A stretch of DNA of 64,000 nucleotides from Prorocentrum cordatum (GCA_963575745.1 CAUYUJ010012570.1:126001-190000); one strand, 5' to 3'. Counted from the stretch's first letter, positions 40,830 to 51,558 are shown. The notes: a model not told the origin generated them from the letters alone. A program made the numbers and translations.

Positions 40830-42500
40830 GATGCCCTTGGGGTGCTTTTGGGCTGTTTCGAGGATGCCCCAAAAATGTTCCTGGGGTGCTCCTGGGGCGT
40901 TCCCGCGAACGCGCTACGCGACGACACTTTGTAAACACGACGCACCGCGCACGGAGAGTGAAATACCCGTTGTGTACGAACACTCCGTGTATACGTTTCG
41001 CTCTTGGGAGACCCTGAAATGTTCGCAGGATGCTCCTAGAAGGCTAATTTGGTGCTGGCGGTATGCTCCCAGGATGCTCCTGCGTTCATCGGGCGCCAGT
41101 GCGGATGCGCCGCGTGAAAGCATTACGTGTGAAGTGGATTCTACGTACATCAGAAACGCTACGTACATAGAATACGCTTCTGGGGTTCCTCGGGACTCTC
41201 CAGGGATGCTCTTCTTGAGATGTTCCCCGGATGCTCCTAGAATGCTCCTGGGGTGCTCCCGCGAACGGGCTACGTGAGGGCATTGCGAACATACACTTCG
41301 CAAAAGCATTCAGTAAGTCGCATGGGGGGGTGGGGGCATGCGTGATTTCACTACGTCAACGCACTACGTAAACCACTACGCAAGAACACCCACGTCAAAA
41401 CACGACGTAGATGCACTACGCTCCTGGGATGCTCCCAGGATGCTCAGAGGATGCGCCTGGGATGCCCTTGCGGGCGCGCTACGTGAGGACGCTGCGCCTA
41501 TACACTTGCGTGAAAAGACGACGTTACTTGCAGGAGGGGGGATAGAAACTACGTGAGTCCACTACGTCAATGCCCTTCGTACAACACTGAGTGCAACACA
41601 AACTAGATGTGCCTGCACTGCGTGCATGCGCTTCGCTCCTGGGACGCTCGTGGGGTGCTCATCGGATGCTCCTGTGATGTTCCTGGATCGCTCCTGCGAG
41701 CGCGCCATGTGAGGACCTTGCGCAAGTACCACTACGTGAAAACACCCGGTAAATCCCTAGGGGGTGTGGAATGAACACTTGCTGAGCTCACGACGTCGGT
41801 GCACAAGGTGGACCATTACGTAAAACACGACGTAACAACACCACGTAAAACCACTGCATGCATACATGAGTCTCTGAGGATGTTCCTCGGATGCTCCTGG
41901 GATGCGCCTGGGGCGCTTCTACGAGCGCGCTACGTGATGGCGCTTCGCCAATGCACTACGTGAAACCACTGCTCACATCGAATGGGGAGTGGAATAGGTA
42001 CTACACAGTTCACTACTTCAGTGCCTTACGTAAAACAAAAACACCACGTTGACTCCATTACGCTCCTGGGATGCGCCTGGGATGCTTCCAGGGCGCTACT
42101 GCGAACGCCCAACGTGAAGACGCTGCACCAATGTTCCTACGTGAATAGACTACGTAAGTGGCCAGGGGGGGCAGACGCCATGTCAGTTCGCTACGTCATT
42201 GAACTACGTAAAACACAGTAGGGCGACACTATGTTCAATACACTGCGTGCGTGCACTACGCGTCTGGGATGCTTCTAGGATCCGCCTGGGCTGCTCCTGG
42301 GACTCTGCTGCGAACGCGCTACGTGAGGGGACTGCGCAAATACAGGGCATGACAACACAACGTAAATCGCATGGGGGTGGACACCACGTGACAGCTCACT
42401 ACGTCAATACATCACGTAAGACACTGCTCAAAAAATCACGACGGCGAATCACTGTGTACGTACTTTACGTAAAGAGCACGGTGAACCAATTCTACGTAAA
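40830..42500. repeat. ~215 bp tandem array rich in TACGTA/ACGT palindromes
   Basis: Seven units, marked by CGCGCTACGTGAGG or variants near 40908, 41268, 41475, 41700, 41926, 42104 and 42314. Each also has GCTCCTGGGATGC, a CACTACGTAAA block and a GGGGGTGG block. Confidence 0.85.
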
Positions 42501-42810
42501 CGCAGCACGTAAAGTTCTACGTGCATGCATTGCCTACGTACGTTGCGGGGATACGTTTGGTAATTGCAATACGTGGGTGCATGGCCTAAGTCGTTTGAGC
42601 GACTACGCTACGTAATCACGCAATGTAAATACGCTACGTGGGAACGCGACGTTGAAGCCACTACGAACAGGCACTACGTCAAATCATGTTCGAAATCACA
42701 GCGTAAAATAAGCCACACATACGTAACACACAACACTCCGCACATACAACACGTTTACGTATATTGTCTACGCAATGTTTGACACACCACGCAAAACCAG
42801 TACGTTGATT
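42501..42810. repeat. ACGTA-rich tail of the array
   Basis: Dense CTACGTA/TACGTAA motifs about every 15-25 bp without the longer unit. Confidence 0.7.
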
Positions 42811-43299
42811 ATCTACATAGCGTTTATTGCCTAGTTTGTTTTTGTAGTGTCCAGTTCACCATTAGGACCTATATATGTGTCTTCGTGTTCGTCGCGAGTT
42901 CTGTCTCAGTTGTCGCTTTTTACCCGTGGACTGCGATTCGCATGATGCCGAATAGCCGGTTCCATCCATATCACCATTTGGTTCCTGAACGCTCATGCGA
43001 TGCTTTATTTGTATTTCCTGTCAGGGACTGCCCCCCCCACGCCCCCGAGGATCAGTTCATGGTGCTGATCCTATCTATGTTTCCATTTCCTATCTACATG
43101 ACAGGGCTTACTATCGCGAGGTTGTGGTTGTCTGCGCACGTTGCTGCGATGCTACACCGTGAGCCCGCACCGTCGACTCTTCCCTCATCCCTGATCCCGC
43201 CTCCCTCCTTCCCCTCCGCAGCCTTGCTGGCAGAAGCAATTTGGCTGGAGTCTCCGCTTCAACAAGTGTCTTAATTGCCAGTCGATCTGTCCTTACATC
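42811..43299. other. 5' flank of the pseudokinase gene
   Basis: No additional gene. At 43230-43250, GCAGAAGCAATTTGGCTGG followed by AG matches the spliced leader at about 13 of 21 positions, including ATTTGGCT, and lies 49 nt before the start. This is a weak relic candidate. Confidence 0.4.
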
Positions 43300-44805
43300 A
43301 TGGCAACACTCAGTGCGATCCAGAGGGTCGTGGAGGCATATCTCATCAGCGTCGCACCAAGCACGCCTGCTTTTGGCTTCTTGACCCTGGTGCCGTGGAG
43401 CTCGCAGGAGAAGCCGGCCAACGTGTTGTCATCTGAGGCAGGTTGTGGAGAGTTGAGGTTGGAAGGCATCGCCCAGATAGTGGAGCAGCACGAGGTCGTG
43501 TTGATCGTATCCGTATACAAGACGAAGAAGGAGAAAAGACGCGTGGTATGTCTTTTGGACTATCTCGGGGCGGCGCATCCCGACGCGGTTGTCTTCCTGG
43601 TGCAGCTTCCAGATCGGTTGGACACCGAGCTGACCAAGGCCTACCACAGTGAATTGCTGGTACGGCATGACGAGCTCTACAGCCTTGGGGCGGATGGCGT
43701 GCTGATGGAGCTGGCAGGTAACCCTGGAAGGCTGCAGCATAGGGTAAGTTTGGAGCTCCAAGAGAACGCCGCCATCCAGCTGCGCGTACGGGCACATACC
43801 AGCACTTTGAACCAGGGAGTGCCTTCTGGCATGCAGCTCCAAGACATTGAGGACAAGTTCAGCAGTTTGCTTTGGAATGCCATCCCAGATATGCTGATGC
43901 CCGATTTCGCGCCTCTGAACGAGCGTCTCCTGGAATGTGGGAATCGGGTCGGGGAATTCCAGCTCGTGCGCCCGTATCCGGATCACCAGCACGTGTCGTT
44001 GGCTGTGAATGGGCAGCATGAAAATGTAGTGATCAAAGTGTACGACAAGCGCAGCATCACCGATGCCAATCGGGTGGAGAGCATATACCAGGAATTCTGC
44101 TTCTTGACGCACACCCTCGACCACCCACACATCATCCATTGCGTAGGCATGTTGCATAGTCAGTGTAGTGTGCATTTGGTTCTCCAGTATGGTGGAGATG
44201 TGTGTATGGAGCAGGTGTTGTCGACTCAACCTGGGTACCGCTTGTCCAGAGACGACGCCTTGGATTGCAGAACCCAGATCGCCAGTGCTCTGTCCTACTG
44301 CCACGCCCAGGACGTCGTCCATGGGCAAGTGTCTTTGAATCACGTGGCTGTAGAGACAGCACTGAATCGGCACATCTGCCGCCTTGTGGATTTCAGCATG
44401 GCAGCCCACGTTCCATTTTCCATCACAAGGGAGACCCTGTGCGGATCTCTGCCGTGCGTTGCTCCAGAGGCGGCGTTGAACGAGCCGTACTTGCCTAAAC
44501 CAGCTGATTGTTGGAGTTTTGGGGTGCTGCTCCTGGAGACCGCTTGCGGGCAGGGTTCCCTCAAGTTGTCGGTCCAGTGGCGCCGTGGCGAGTCCCTCGC
44601 ATACGCCGCGTGGCAAGTACTCCAGTTTTTCTCCCACGCTGGTTGCCACACCGAGGCGATGACGAAGATGGGTAACTCACTCGACGGCGTAACACTAGCG
44701 TGCCTGGAGGCGGTTTTGCAGCCCGAGCCGGCTCGCAGAACGAGTGCCTCCGACATGGTAGGGATGTTATCTACCAGGCGCAACGAGCAGGCCAGTTTGG
44801 AGTGA
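43300..44805 (+). CDS. Predicted pseudokinase with receiver-like N-terminus (501 aa)
   Basis: Intronless as read. Residues 1-170 include a segment resembling the end of a response-regulator receiver fold (HPDAVVFLVQLPD ... SLGADGVLMELAGNPGRL). Residues about 215-495 are a protein-kinase fold: the VAIK lysine is K246 (VVIKVYDK), the glycine-loop region is poor, the catalytic loop reads HGQVSLNH with Gln343 where the catalytic Asp should be, DFG is D364-F-S, the APE motif is kept (CVAPEAAL), and DCWSFGVLLLE follows. Loss of the HRD aspartate and of the DFG glycine argues against normal catalysis (known for the family; inactivity here is inferred). Probably cytosolic/nuclear; no signal peptide or membrane segment. 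A partial copy of its 3' end lies at 46318-46540. Confident as a kinase-fold gene. Confidence 0.88.
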   Translation: MATLSAIQRVVEAYLISVAPSTPAFGFLTLVPWSSQEKPANVLSSEAGCGELRLEGIAQIVEQHEVVLIVSVYKTKKEKRRVVCLLDYLGAAHPDAVVFLVQLPDRLDTELTKAYHSELLVRHDELYSLGADGVLMELAGNPGRLQHRVSLELQENAAIQLRVRAHTSTLNQGVPSGMQLQDIEDKFSSLLWNAIPDMLMPDFAPLNERLLECGNRVGEFQLVRPYPDHQHVSLAVNGQHENVVIKVYDKRSITDANRVESIYQEFCFLTHTLDHPHIIHCVGMLHSQCSVHLVLQYGGDVCMEQVLSTQPGYRLSRDDALDCRTQIASALSYCHAQDVVHGQVSLNHVAVETALNRHICRLVDFSMAAHVPFSITRETLCGSLPCVAPEAALNEPYLPKPADCWSFGVLLLETACGQGSLKLSVQWRRGESLAYAAWQVLQFFSHAGCHTEAMTKMGNSLDGVTLACLEAVLQPEPARRTSASDMVGMLSTRRNEQASLE

Positions 44806-45138
44806 TTCGTTGTTGGTTACTTTTGCGCTTGGGGCGCGCGTGCAGGAGTGCATGCAGCTCACATGTTGTGCGCAGGCTTCTTGCATCAAGTTTCTGCCCC
44901 TTAGAGCCATCTTCATGTGGTCCTTGAGCCCGATGAGGGCACTCGGACGCCGAGATGCCACATGACCGCCCGTCGTGATTTGTCCCCACCCTCCTGCGCC
45001 CTTTTGTCGTTTAGACTGAAGCACTGCGGTCGCACCCTCCTCCTCTTCCCGCCTCCCTCCTCTTCTCCTCTTCTCTCCTGCCTCTCAATTCGCTCCTTGT
45101 CTGCCTGCCAGCCTGCCTCCTGCCTCAGCATCCTACGT
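44806..45138. other. 3' flank of the pseudokinase gene
   Basis: 44834-44895 is the sequence duplicated at 46476-46535. Then pyrimidine-rich, no gene. Confidence 0.6.
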
Positions 45139-45139
45139 G

Positions 45140-45910
45140 ACCTGGCCATGCCTGGAGAGCTGCGAACAGCCAAACCGCCGCCACGTTCGAGGGCTGCTGG
45201 GAGGTCCAGCAAAGTGACGACTGCGCAGATTCAGACTCGACCTCACCATCTCTTGGGGGGGCTGCGATCTGCGAGCCTGGCACCACCTTCGAGGGCTGCT
45301 GGGGGGTCCAGCACAGCGACGTCCTGCGCAGATGCAGGCTAGACGTCACCATCCCTGGGGGCTGCGAGCTGCGAAAGGGTCGCCACTTTTGAAGGCTGCT
45401 GGGGGGTCCAGCACAGTGACGTCGAACGCGTATTCATAGTAGACCTCACCATCCCAGGGGGCGCAACTGTCGCCACACTCGTGGGCTGATGGGTGGTCTC
45501 GCATCGTGACGTCCTTTGCAGATTCAGATTGCACCTCGCCTTCCTTCCATAAGGGGGCTGCGAACTGCGAACATGTCGCCACTTTCGCCGGCTGCTGGGG
45601 GAGTCCAGCATAGTGAGTGACGTCCTACGCAGATTCAAGTTAAATCTCACCATCCCCAGGGGTGCTACGATGTGTGAATCTGTCGCCACTTTTGGGAGAT
45701 TTTGGGGGTCAAGCGTAGTAACGTCTTATGCAGGTTCAGATTAGACCTCACCATCCCTGGGGGCTACAAACCGCGAAACTATCGCCACGTTCGGGGGCTG
45801 CTGGGAGGTGCAGCGAAGTGACGTCCTTCGCAGATTTAGATTATACCTCACCATCCCTTGGGGGCTGCGAACTGCGAACATGTTGCCATTTTCGCAATGG
45901 AGACCAGCGA
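45140..45910. repeat. ~105 bp satellite-like array 2
   Basis: About seven units with the same landmarks as 39268-40000; GTGACG lies near 45211, 45316, 45417, 45506, 45613, 45717 and 45818. On the minus strand the unit often stays open (35 codons), giving peptides such as LCWTPQQPSKVAT. Confidence 0.88.
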
Positions 45911-45964
45911 CGGGTCACCGCCGGGTCACCCAACGGGACACCAACGAGACACCGACTGGACGCC

Positions 45965-46105
45965 GACGGTGTCCCGTCGCTATCCCGTCGGTGTCCCGTC
46001 GGTGTCCCGTTGGTGTCCCATCGGTGTCCCGTCGGTGTCACGTCGGTGTCACGTCGGTGTCCTGGTGGTGTCCCGTCGGTGTCTCGTCGATGTCCTGTTG
46101 GTGAA
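45965..46105. repeat. GGTGTCCCGTC minisatellite
   Basis: Same 11-mer as in 11.6-12.6 kb, followed by GAGATCGATCGA-type motifs at 46112-46135. Confidence 0.85.
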
Positions 46106-46317
46106 CCGTGGTGAGATCGATCGAACGATATCGATAAAGGGATCACATCGCGGTGCAACACCGTCGCCACGCGTCATCGCCCACGTTCTCGTTCCACGTC
46201 CCAAGCTGGAAACCCTTGGTCCACGTTCTCGAGACCATCGCCCACGTTCTCGTCACCACGCGTTTCGCCATGTTCGTCTCACGTTCCAAATTCCAGCGCA
46301 AGTAACAGCATGTGCGG

Positions 46318-46540
46318 AGCTGTGCCGCGCGTGGTTCCAGGTACGCTCGCTGAACGGGCCGCACCTGCCTTAGCCAGCTGCTTTTTGGAGTCTCGGGGTG
46401 CTGCTCCTGGAGACCCCATGCGGGCAGGGTTCCCTGAGGCTGTCGCTCCAGAGGCGCCGTGGCGAGTCCCTCGCACACGCGCGTGCAAGAGTGCATGCAG
46501 CTCGCATTTTGTTCGCGGGCTTCCTGCACCAGGTTTCTGC
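46318..46540 (+). pseudogene. Partial, internally deleted copy of the pseudokinase 3' end
   Basis: 46318-46475 matches 44447-44608 (for example GGGGTGCTGCTCCTGGAGAC and CAGAGGCGCCGTGGCGAG). The match then jumps to 44834-44895 (CGCGCGTGCAAGAGTGCATG), which is 3' untranslated sequence in the parent. About 225 bp containing the original C-terminus and stop is missing. The junction has CGCGTG microhomology. The reading frame is lost. Confidence 0.82.
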
Positions 46541-46574
46541 GATAATTGTCTTCCAAGCGCGGTGAGTGCCCACG

Positions 46575-46810
46575 AGGCCTGCCGTGGTGTGGGCGGCTGC
46601 CAGTGCTTTTGTCCCCTCGTCCTGCAGCTCCGCGTCTGGCGCTGCTCAGTCCTGCCTGCGCTCTCCAGACGAAGGCAGGGAGGGAGTGGGCCGTGGTGCT
46701 AAATAGCGTCTGCGGGCGGCTGCGGGTGCATTTGCCGCCTCGTCCTGCAGCTCCTCTTCTGACGATTCTCAGTCCTGCCTGTGCACTCCCGACGAAGGCA
46801 AGGAGGCCGA
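46575..46810. repeat. ~122 bp tandem repeat, two copies
   Basis: CTCGTCCTGCAGCTCC at 46616 and 46738, then TCTCAGTCCTGCCTG and CGACGAAGGCA in both. Confidence 0.78.
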
Positions 46811-48028
46811 TGTACAGTTGCAGAGTCCCCTTCCCAGCAGTTGGTTGCAGCTGGGAAGCTGGGAAGCCTGCCCCAGCGGTTGCGGAGGTGCGGCCTGAAA
46901 CATACCATCAGTTGGTCAGTTCTGTGCTCTTTGTCTCCTTCCTTGAGGCTCGCGTAGCCCATGTGCGCATGGGATGCTCACCCCCGCTCATCTGACTGAA
47001 TGCCAGGCTGACCAACGTTCGTCAATTCTGGATGAGGCGGCTCTTTGAGATTTGCGTCATTTGCGACCTGACTCAACGACGCGGGATTGGGCAGTTATCC
47101 CAGATCTCTGACATTATCTCGTTTAGTTGTTGAGTGAGTCTGAGTGCGAGTGCGTCTGAGCATGAGCGAGTCTGCGTATGCGTATGAATGATTCTGAGTG
47201 TGAACGAGTCGGAGCGCGAGTGACAGAGGAAGCAGGCGGTGGGAAGGATGGAGCCAGACGTGTCCAACTACTGACGCTCACTTCGTTCTTCCACATGCGG
47301 TACCAATCAGGACACCATCACGCTTTGGGTATGGGTGGCAATGAGTAACCGCCTGCTGCTGATAAACAGGAACCCCCCTTAACACGCTAGAGTTGATTAT
47401 CCACGGCCAATAAGAGTTTGGTCAGGGGCGCGGGGCGCGGAGGCCGAACTTTTTTATCACTGTGAAAAGTTCACCATCGAGGTCAACTTCCTTCTTATGT
47501 TGAGATAGCAACATCAAACGAAGCGAAGAAGTTGTCGAGGATGTCCCCAGCGAAACCAACAATTTTTGGAGGCAGCCTCAAGCGAAACGATCAGTTTTTC
47601 AAGGATGTCTCAAGCGGAATCAACAGTTCTTCGAGGATGTCTCAAGCGAAGCGAGAGACATCCTCGATCCTCGGCTTTCGGTCCTTTTGATATTATCTCT
47701 TTCTCCTCCCACATGCTGGCCTCCGGTAGGCAACTTTTATAATCCCCCTGCAACCCCGAACTTTTATCCCTGTGGCATTAGTCTCGGGGGCACTCGGTTA
47801 TGAGCGGGTCGAGTTTGAGTGAGCCTGAGTGTGAGTGTGCGTTTGGGCATCGAAAAAGCATACGGCGAGCCACCGTCGCCCCCGCGAGCGCTGGGCCAAG
47901 GCTTTGCCAGCGGACGCCGTCTTGGGGCCTCTCTGGGCTGCTCTGCTGGCCTGCGGGGGCGCTTCGGGGCCGTGCTTGAGGGTTTCTCGGGCCGTCTTGG
48001 AGGCATGTTTGAAGGGGCCCTGGGACAC
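46811..48028. other. No gene supported; contains a 13 bp stem hairpin
   Basis: At 47631-47667, TCGAGGATGTCTC / GAGACATCCTCGA form a perfect 13 bp stem around an 11 nt loop. GAGGATGTC(T/C)C recurs upstream (about 47540-47640). GAGTGnGAGTnTGAG minisatellite near 47135-47225. Confidence 0.5.
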
Positions 48029-48029
48029 A

Positions 48030-48250
48030 CAAAGAAATACACACACGTAACAGGATTCCCCATATTCTCCTATATCTTCTGGGTTCTTGTCTTCCCCCCC
48101 ACTTCCCATATTTTCCAATATTTCCCTGGGGATCGACGATTAATTGTGTCTGTGTGTGTGTGTGTTTTTTCCCTCCTGAATGTTTTGGTCTTTCCTGGAG
48201 GGATTACTTCAGCGTCTGAGGGCAGATCCCGAAGATTGTCACTGCCGTGG
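48030..48250 (-). repeat. Dispersed ~200 bp repeat, copy 2
   Basis: Reverse complement of the element at 1905-2105, with a (GT)n tract at 48148-48166. Confidence 0.75.
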
Positions 48251-48406
48251 GCTTGCAGATCATAGGGATAAGGCTGAGCTCGAGGCGGGTTCGACCCTGG
48301 GGACGGACGACCGCTCCGCGAGCCTCCCCGGCTCGGGCCGACGCCGGGGTGCGCGCGCGAGACCCCCCGCCCCCGAGTTGCGCCGATCCCCGCGCAGAGA
48401 CGGGCC

Positions 48407-48515
48407 ATGGACTTGAACGTGGACCTCGGGCCCGAGCCCATCGACGAGCACTCTGGGCGCATTCTCGATGGGCTGCGCATCCAGCAGGACAGGGCCCTCC
48501 TGAGGGGAGGCAAAG
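48407..48515 (+). CDS. Exon-like stretch of unknown gene (tentative)
   Basis: Opens with ATG and encodes MDLNVDLGPEPIDEHSGRIL, then DGLRIQQDRALLRGGK, with G/C third positions and balanced composition. It ends at AAAG|GTACCC, a plausible donor. Downstream the frame becomes Ser/Trp-rich like the repeats. No family, no second exon identified. Low confidence. Confidence 0.3.
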
Positions 48516-49235
48516 GTACCCATGCCGCCACCCTGGCCTTGCTTTCCCCATGTGGGGCCTCCTGGGAGGCCCTCGTCACCCCGGCTGGGTTCGCCTCGAA
48601 ATCCTGGTCAGAGCCCTCTCACGGAACAGCCCGGGGAGTAGCGGTATCGGTATTTGTTGGTATTTCCACCCCCAAGATGTTTCCAGTCTCTGGAAGATCC
48701 CGAGCAGTGGAGAAGCGTCCTGACTTGCCTGTAGACGCGCTAAGGAGTGTTCTGGCAACCTCTGTGTGATGTTTCAGGCATGCGATTCGCACATCTCTTT
48801 CTGAAACCGTCTTGTCTGCACACATCGGTCTTATGTTACAAGAGCACCTTGGGTGTTCTTGGAGCAATCTCTTGTTCTGAGAGCATACATGGTAGGCCTA
48901 CGGCCTGTAGGAATACCGTGACGGTTGGCCCCTGCCCAATTTCATGCTTTGCACCTCTTCAGGCTCAGCCTGGGCCCCGGAGAAAAGCCTGCTGTCCCCG
49001 CTTGTGTTTGGTCCCTCCCGCGGCCCCCAAAAAGCCGCGAACCAAAGGTCACTCTTACCCAGGATCACTCATGCGCGCAGCCGAGTAGGGGGTTCGAGCT
49101 TTCTGGGGGCCCGCGCCACAGCAAGATCGTGGCGTCGGGTGGCCAGGTCCTCCCCACCGCTGGTCCTGTGTATCCGCCCTGGGCGGCCGCACCCCTCTGC
49201 CCCCCCAAGGCCGGGCTCGGCCAGGAAGCTCGTCG
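48516..49235. other. No gene supported
   Basis: 48560-48660 is related to 21890-22005 (TTCGCCTCG, CTGGTCAGA, CCCGGGGAG). Nothing else seen. Confidence 0.4.
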
Positions 49236-49236
49236 C

Positions 49237-49380
49237 CGTTGCTGCCGCCGTCGTCGTCGTCGTCTTCGTCGCCGCCGCTGTCGTCACCACTGTTGTTGTC
49301 GTCGTCGGCGTCGGCGTCGGCGTCGGCGTCTTCATGATGGTGGTGGTGGTGGTGGTGGTGGTCGTCGTGTTCATCAGGTC
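49237..49380. repeat. (GTC/GTG)n microsatellite
   Basis: CGTCGTCGTC and GGTGGTGGT blocks; Asp/His- or Val-rich frames are artefacts. Confidence 0.9.
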
Positions 49381-50102
49381 GCGCATCCTCGAGTGATTCC
49401 GCGCCGCATGACGCCGCGCGTACCGAAACGACACGGGCGGGTGCGCGAGGCGGTCGCCACCGCCGCCCCGGTTTGTCAGGAACGCAGCGACGAGCGGCTT
49501 CCCCCGGTTTCGGTCGCCTTTGGGGCCTCAACCCACGGACGGGCCCTTGCCTCACAATCTCCGCACAACGGTGGGTGTCGATGGCCTCGGTCGTAACCTT
49601 TCATGCAGTCAACCCGCATTGTGAGGATGGGCAGCCTTCCCAAGGCCACCCTTGCATCCTTGCCTCCTCGGTCTGTGCTTGGTCGCTTTCGCTGGCCGCG
49701 CCCCGCTCGCAAAGTTCCGAAACGGCCTTCAAGGCCCTCGCATCCTTACCGCGCCTCCTTGCGATACGGGCCGACGGCAGTTCCTGTCCCACCCGACGGG
49801 CCCACAGGCTGGGGCTTTGTTAGAGCTGAAGAGAGGCGGGCTGGACCGGCCTCGCACAGCCTGCACACCGCGGCCGCTGGGCCCCGAGGGTCCTGGTGCT
49901 CCCAGGGTATCCCGCCCCGCGTGCTCGACGAGTGACGCGTGCATGCGCCGGTCGCCCAAGGGGCCCCTGTGCTCCCGGACCATCCCGGCTCTCATTCTCT
50001 CGGGTGCGGCTCGCTCGAAGCCGAATGCTTGCTCTTGACTCGGCGTCGGATGTCGAGGGGGGGCTGCCCGCGGGTCGCCCAGGCGTGTCGATGGGACGGA
50101 TC
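49381..50102. other. No gene supported
   Basis: GC-rich, open frames without domain. Confidence 0.4.
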
Positions 50103-50286
50103 CCCAGACATGCGACGTCCTGATTTTTTCAGGACGGCGCCCCCGCAAGTCCCGACCCTTTCCCCGGGGCCGGTTTTTCATCCTGAGTCGTTTTTTGACG
50201 GTCCCGAGGCCCGGCGAAGGCCTCCAGAGCCCGAAAACGGCGAAAAACCTCCGTCCTGAATTTTTTACGACGCAAGCATGTCTGGG
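50103..50286. mobile_element. MITE-like element family C, copy 2
   Basis: Near-identical to 2199-2382, same orientation, ends CCCAGACATGC / GCATGTCTGGG. Near-identity over 48 kb suggests recent activity or conversion. Confidence 0.75.
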
Positions 50287-50414
50287 TCAGGTGTGGCGAG
50301 GCTGCGCCCAGGCACCTCCCGGAGGTGCTCGGCCCTGGCTGCCGTGGGCAGGCCGGTGTATAGGTTGTCCTGGGCGAGCTCAGCACTCGAGATCCGGCGT
50401 CGACCTCCCTAGAC

Positions 50415-50573
50415 TTAAGTCGGGCGTGTCTCTCTACAGGAGGAATATTCAAGAATAGCAAAAAAATGATCTGGGGACGATTTTGGGACTATTTTGAATC
50501 TTTTTGCAGTCTTTTGGGATCTTGTTTGATTCGTCGTCCAAAATTCGCCTGAAGAGGGACAGGCCCGACTGAA
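50415..50573. mobile_element. MITE-like element family A, copy 4
   Basis: TTAAGTCGGGCGTGTC ... GACAGGCCCGACTGAA. The flanking octamers CCCTAGAC (50407-50414) and CCCCAGAT (50574-50581) match at 6 of 8 positions, with transitions only, consistent with an old 8 bp duplication. It ends 20 bp before the BTB gene's open frame. Confidence 0.8.
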
Positions 50574-50593
50574 CCCCAGATTTACCCACGGGC

Positions 50594-51172
50594 ATGCTGA
50601 GGCCCACCGCGACTGCTTACGAGAGCTCTCCGTGCGCAATTCTGAGCCTTGCCAGTCGATCGCCTGGCCTTCCCCCGACTCGTCTGTGCCGGCGCGTGCT
50701 GTCTCGCGGGTTCGGCTCCGTTCGCTCTCACTGCACGTTTGATGCGATCTGTTCTCGATTGCTGGGCGCTGGCCATGGGATCCCGATGCAGGAGAACAGC
50801 GAGTTGTGCGATTTGGAGCTCATCGTCGGCGGGCAGTCGTTCATGGCACACCGGGGCGTGCTCGCCGCGGTGAGCTGCAGCTTTCACTCGTGCTTGACCA
50901 AGCTCGGCTCCACCGAAGGCTACGAGGCGAAGCCCCTCACCCTGAAGCTTGACGACATATCCCACCCAGAGGCCGTGAAGGCGATGCTGGACTGCATCTA
51001 CCGCCCGAGCGCAGAGTACGCGCCAAGCTGCGAGGACGCTAATCGCGACGTGCTTCGCTTGGCGCAGCGCTTCCGCATTGCTCAGCTGCAAGACTTGGCT
51101 TGCCGCTGGTTGACCACAGGTCTAAGCACTGCCGATGCCGCAGTAGACCAAGATCCGGCGATGGGAGACTGA
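50594..51172 (+). CDS. BTB/POZ domain protein (192 aa, or 128 aa from M65)
   Basis: The BTB/POZ fold spans residues about 70-175: CDLELIVGGQSFMAHRGVLA (strand, strand, helix with the conserved H-x-x-x-L), SCSFHSCLTK, LTLKLDDISHPEAVKAMLDC, IYRP, then DVLRLAQRFRIAQLQDLACR. Known: BTB domains mediate dimerisation and often recruit cullin-3 ubiquitin ligases. No second domain (Kelch, MATH, zinc finger) follows before the stop. The ATG at 50786 (M65), just before the domain, is the likelier start because residues 1-64 are low-complexity and begin beside a MITE. No intron needed. Soluble protein. Neighbours are MITEs upstream and a LINE downstream. Confidence 0.88.
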   Translation: MLRPTATAYESSPCAILSLASRSPGLPPTRLCRRVLSRGFGSVRSHCTFDAICSRLLGAGHGIPMQENSELCDLELIVGGQSFMAHRGVLAAVSCSFHSCLTKLGSTEGYEAKPLTLKLDDISHPEAVKAMLDCIYRPSAEYAPSCEDANRDVLRLAQRFRIAQLQDLACRWLTTGLSTADAAVDQDPAMGD

Positions 51173-51558
51173 CATGGACCATGGGTCATGGAATGTCGTG
51201 GGCTAGCTGAGTCGATCGATCGATCGGTCTGTAGGAGGGCTCTACTCAAGAAGACTGAGTGGCCTGCCATCTAGTTCCTGTTTGCCCCTTGAGACAGACA
51301 GACAGACAGAGGCCCGGTCAAGCCACATGGGTTGGCCCGTAAACGGGCGAGGCTACAGCGCAGTGGCCTGAACAAGCACGCGCGCAACGGAAAGCAAACG
51401 TTGTGCCTCCGAGGGGGAAGGGGGGGGAGGGAGAAGAAGAGCGGGGGCGGTCCTCACGCGTGAATGCAAGACTCGACGAATGCATACTCGTCACGTTCAT
51501 GTACGATTTCACACCAGCGAGATACAGTTGCAAAACATCACGGGCAAATCCTTGAAGG
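51173..51558. other. No gene; 3' flank of BTB gene
   Basis: Contains (ATCG)n and (GACA)n stretches (51216-51228, 51293-51308). The minus frame at 51318-51533 is probably the degenerate LINE 3' side. Confidence 0.5.

Noticed and set aside
43429-44649. 406-codon minus-strand ORF opposite the pseudokinase
   Set aside because: The plus strand encodes a clear kinase fold.
39268-45910. CRISPR-like spaced repeats
   Set aside because: The ~105 bp units are tandem without unique equal-length spacers, in a eukaryotic context.
50594-50680. CCGTGCGCAATTCTG near the BTB gene as a leader relic
   Set aside because: About 10 of 16 matches and no GGCTCAAG end.
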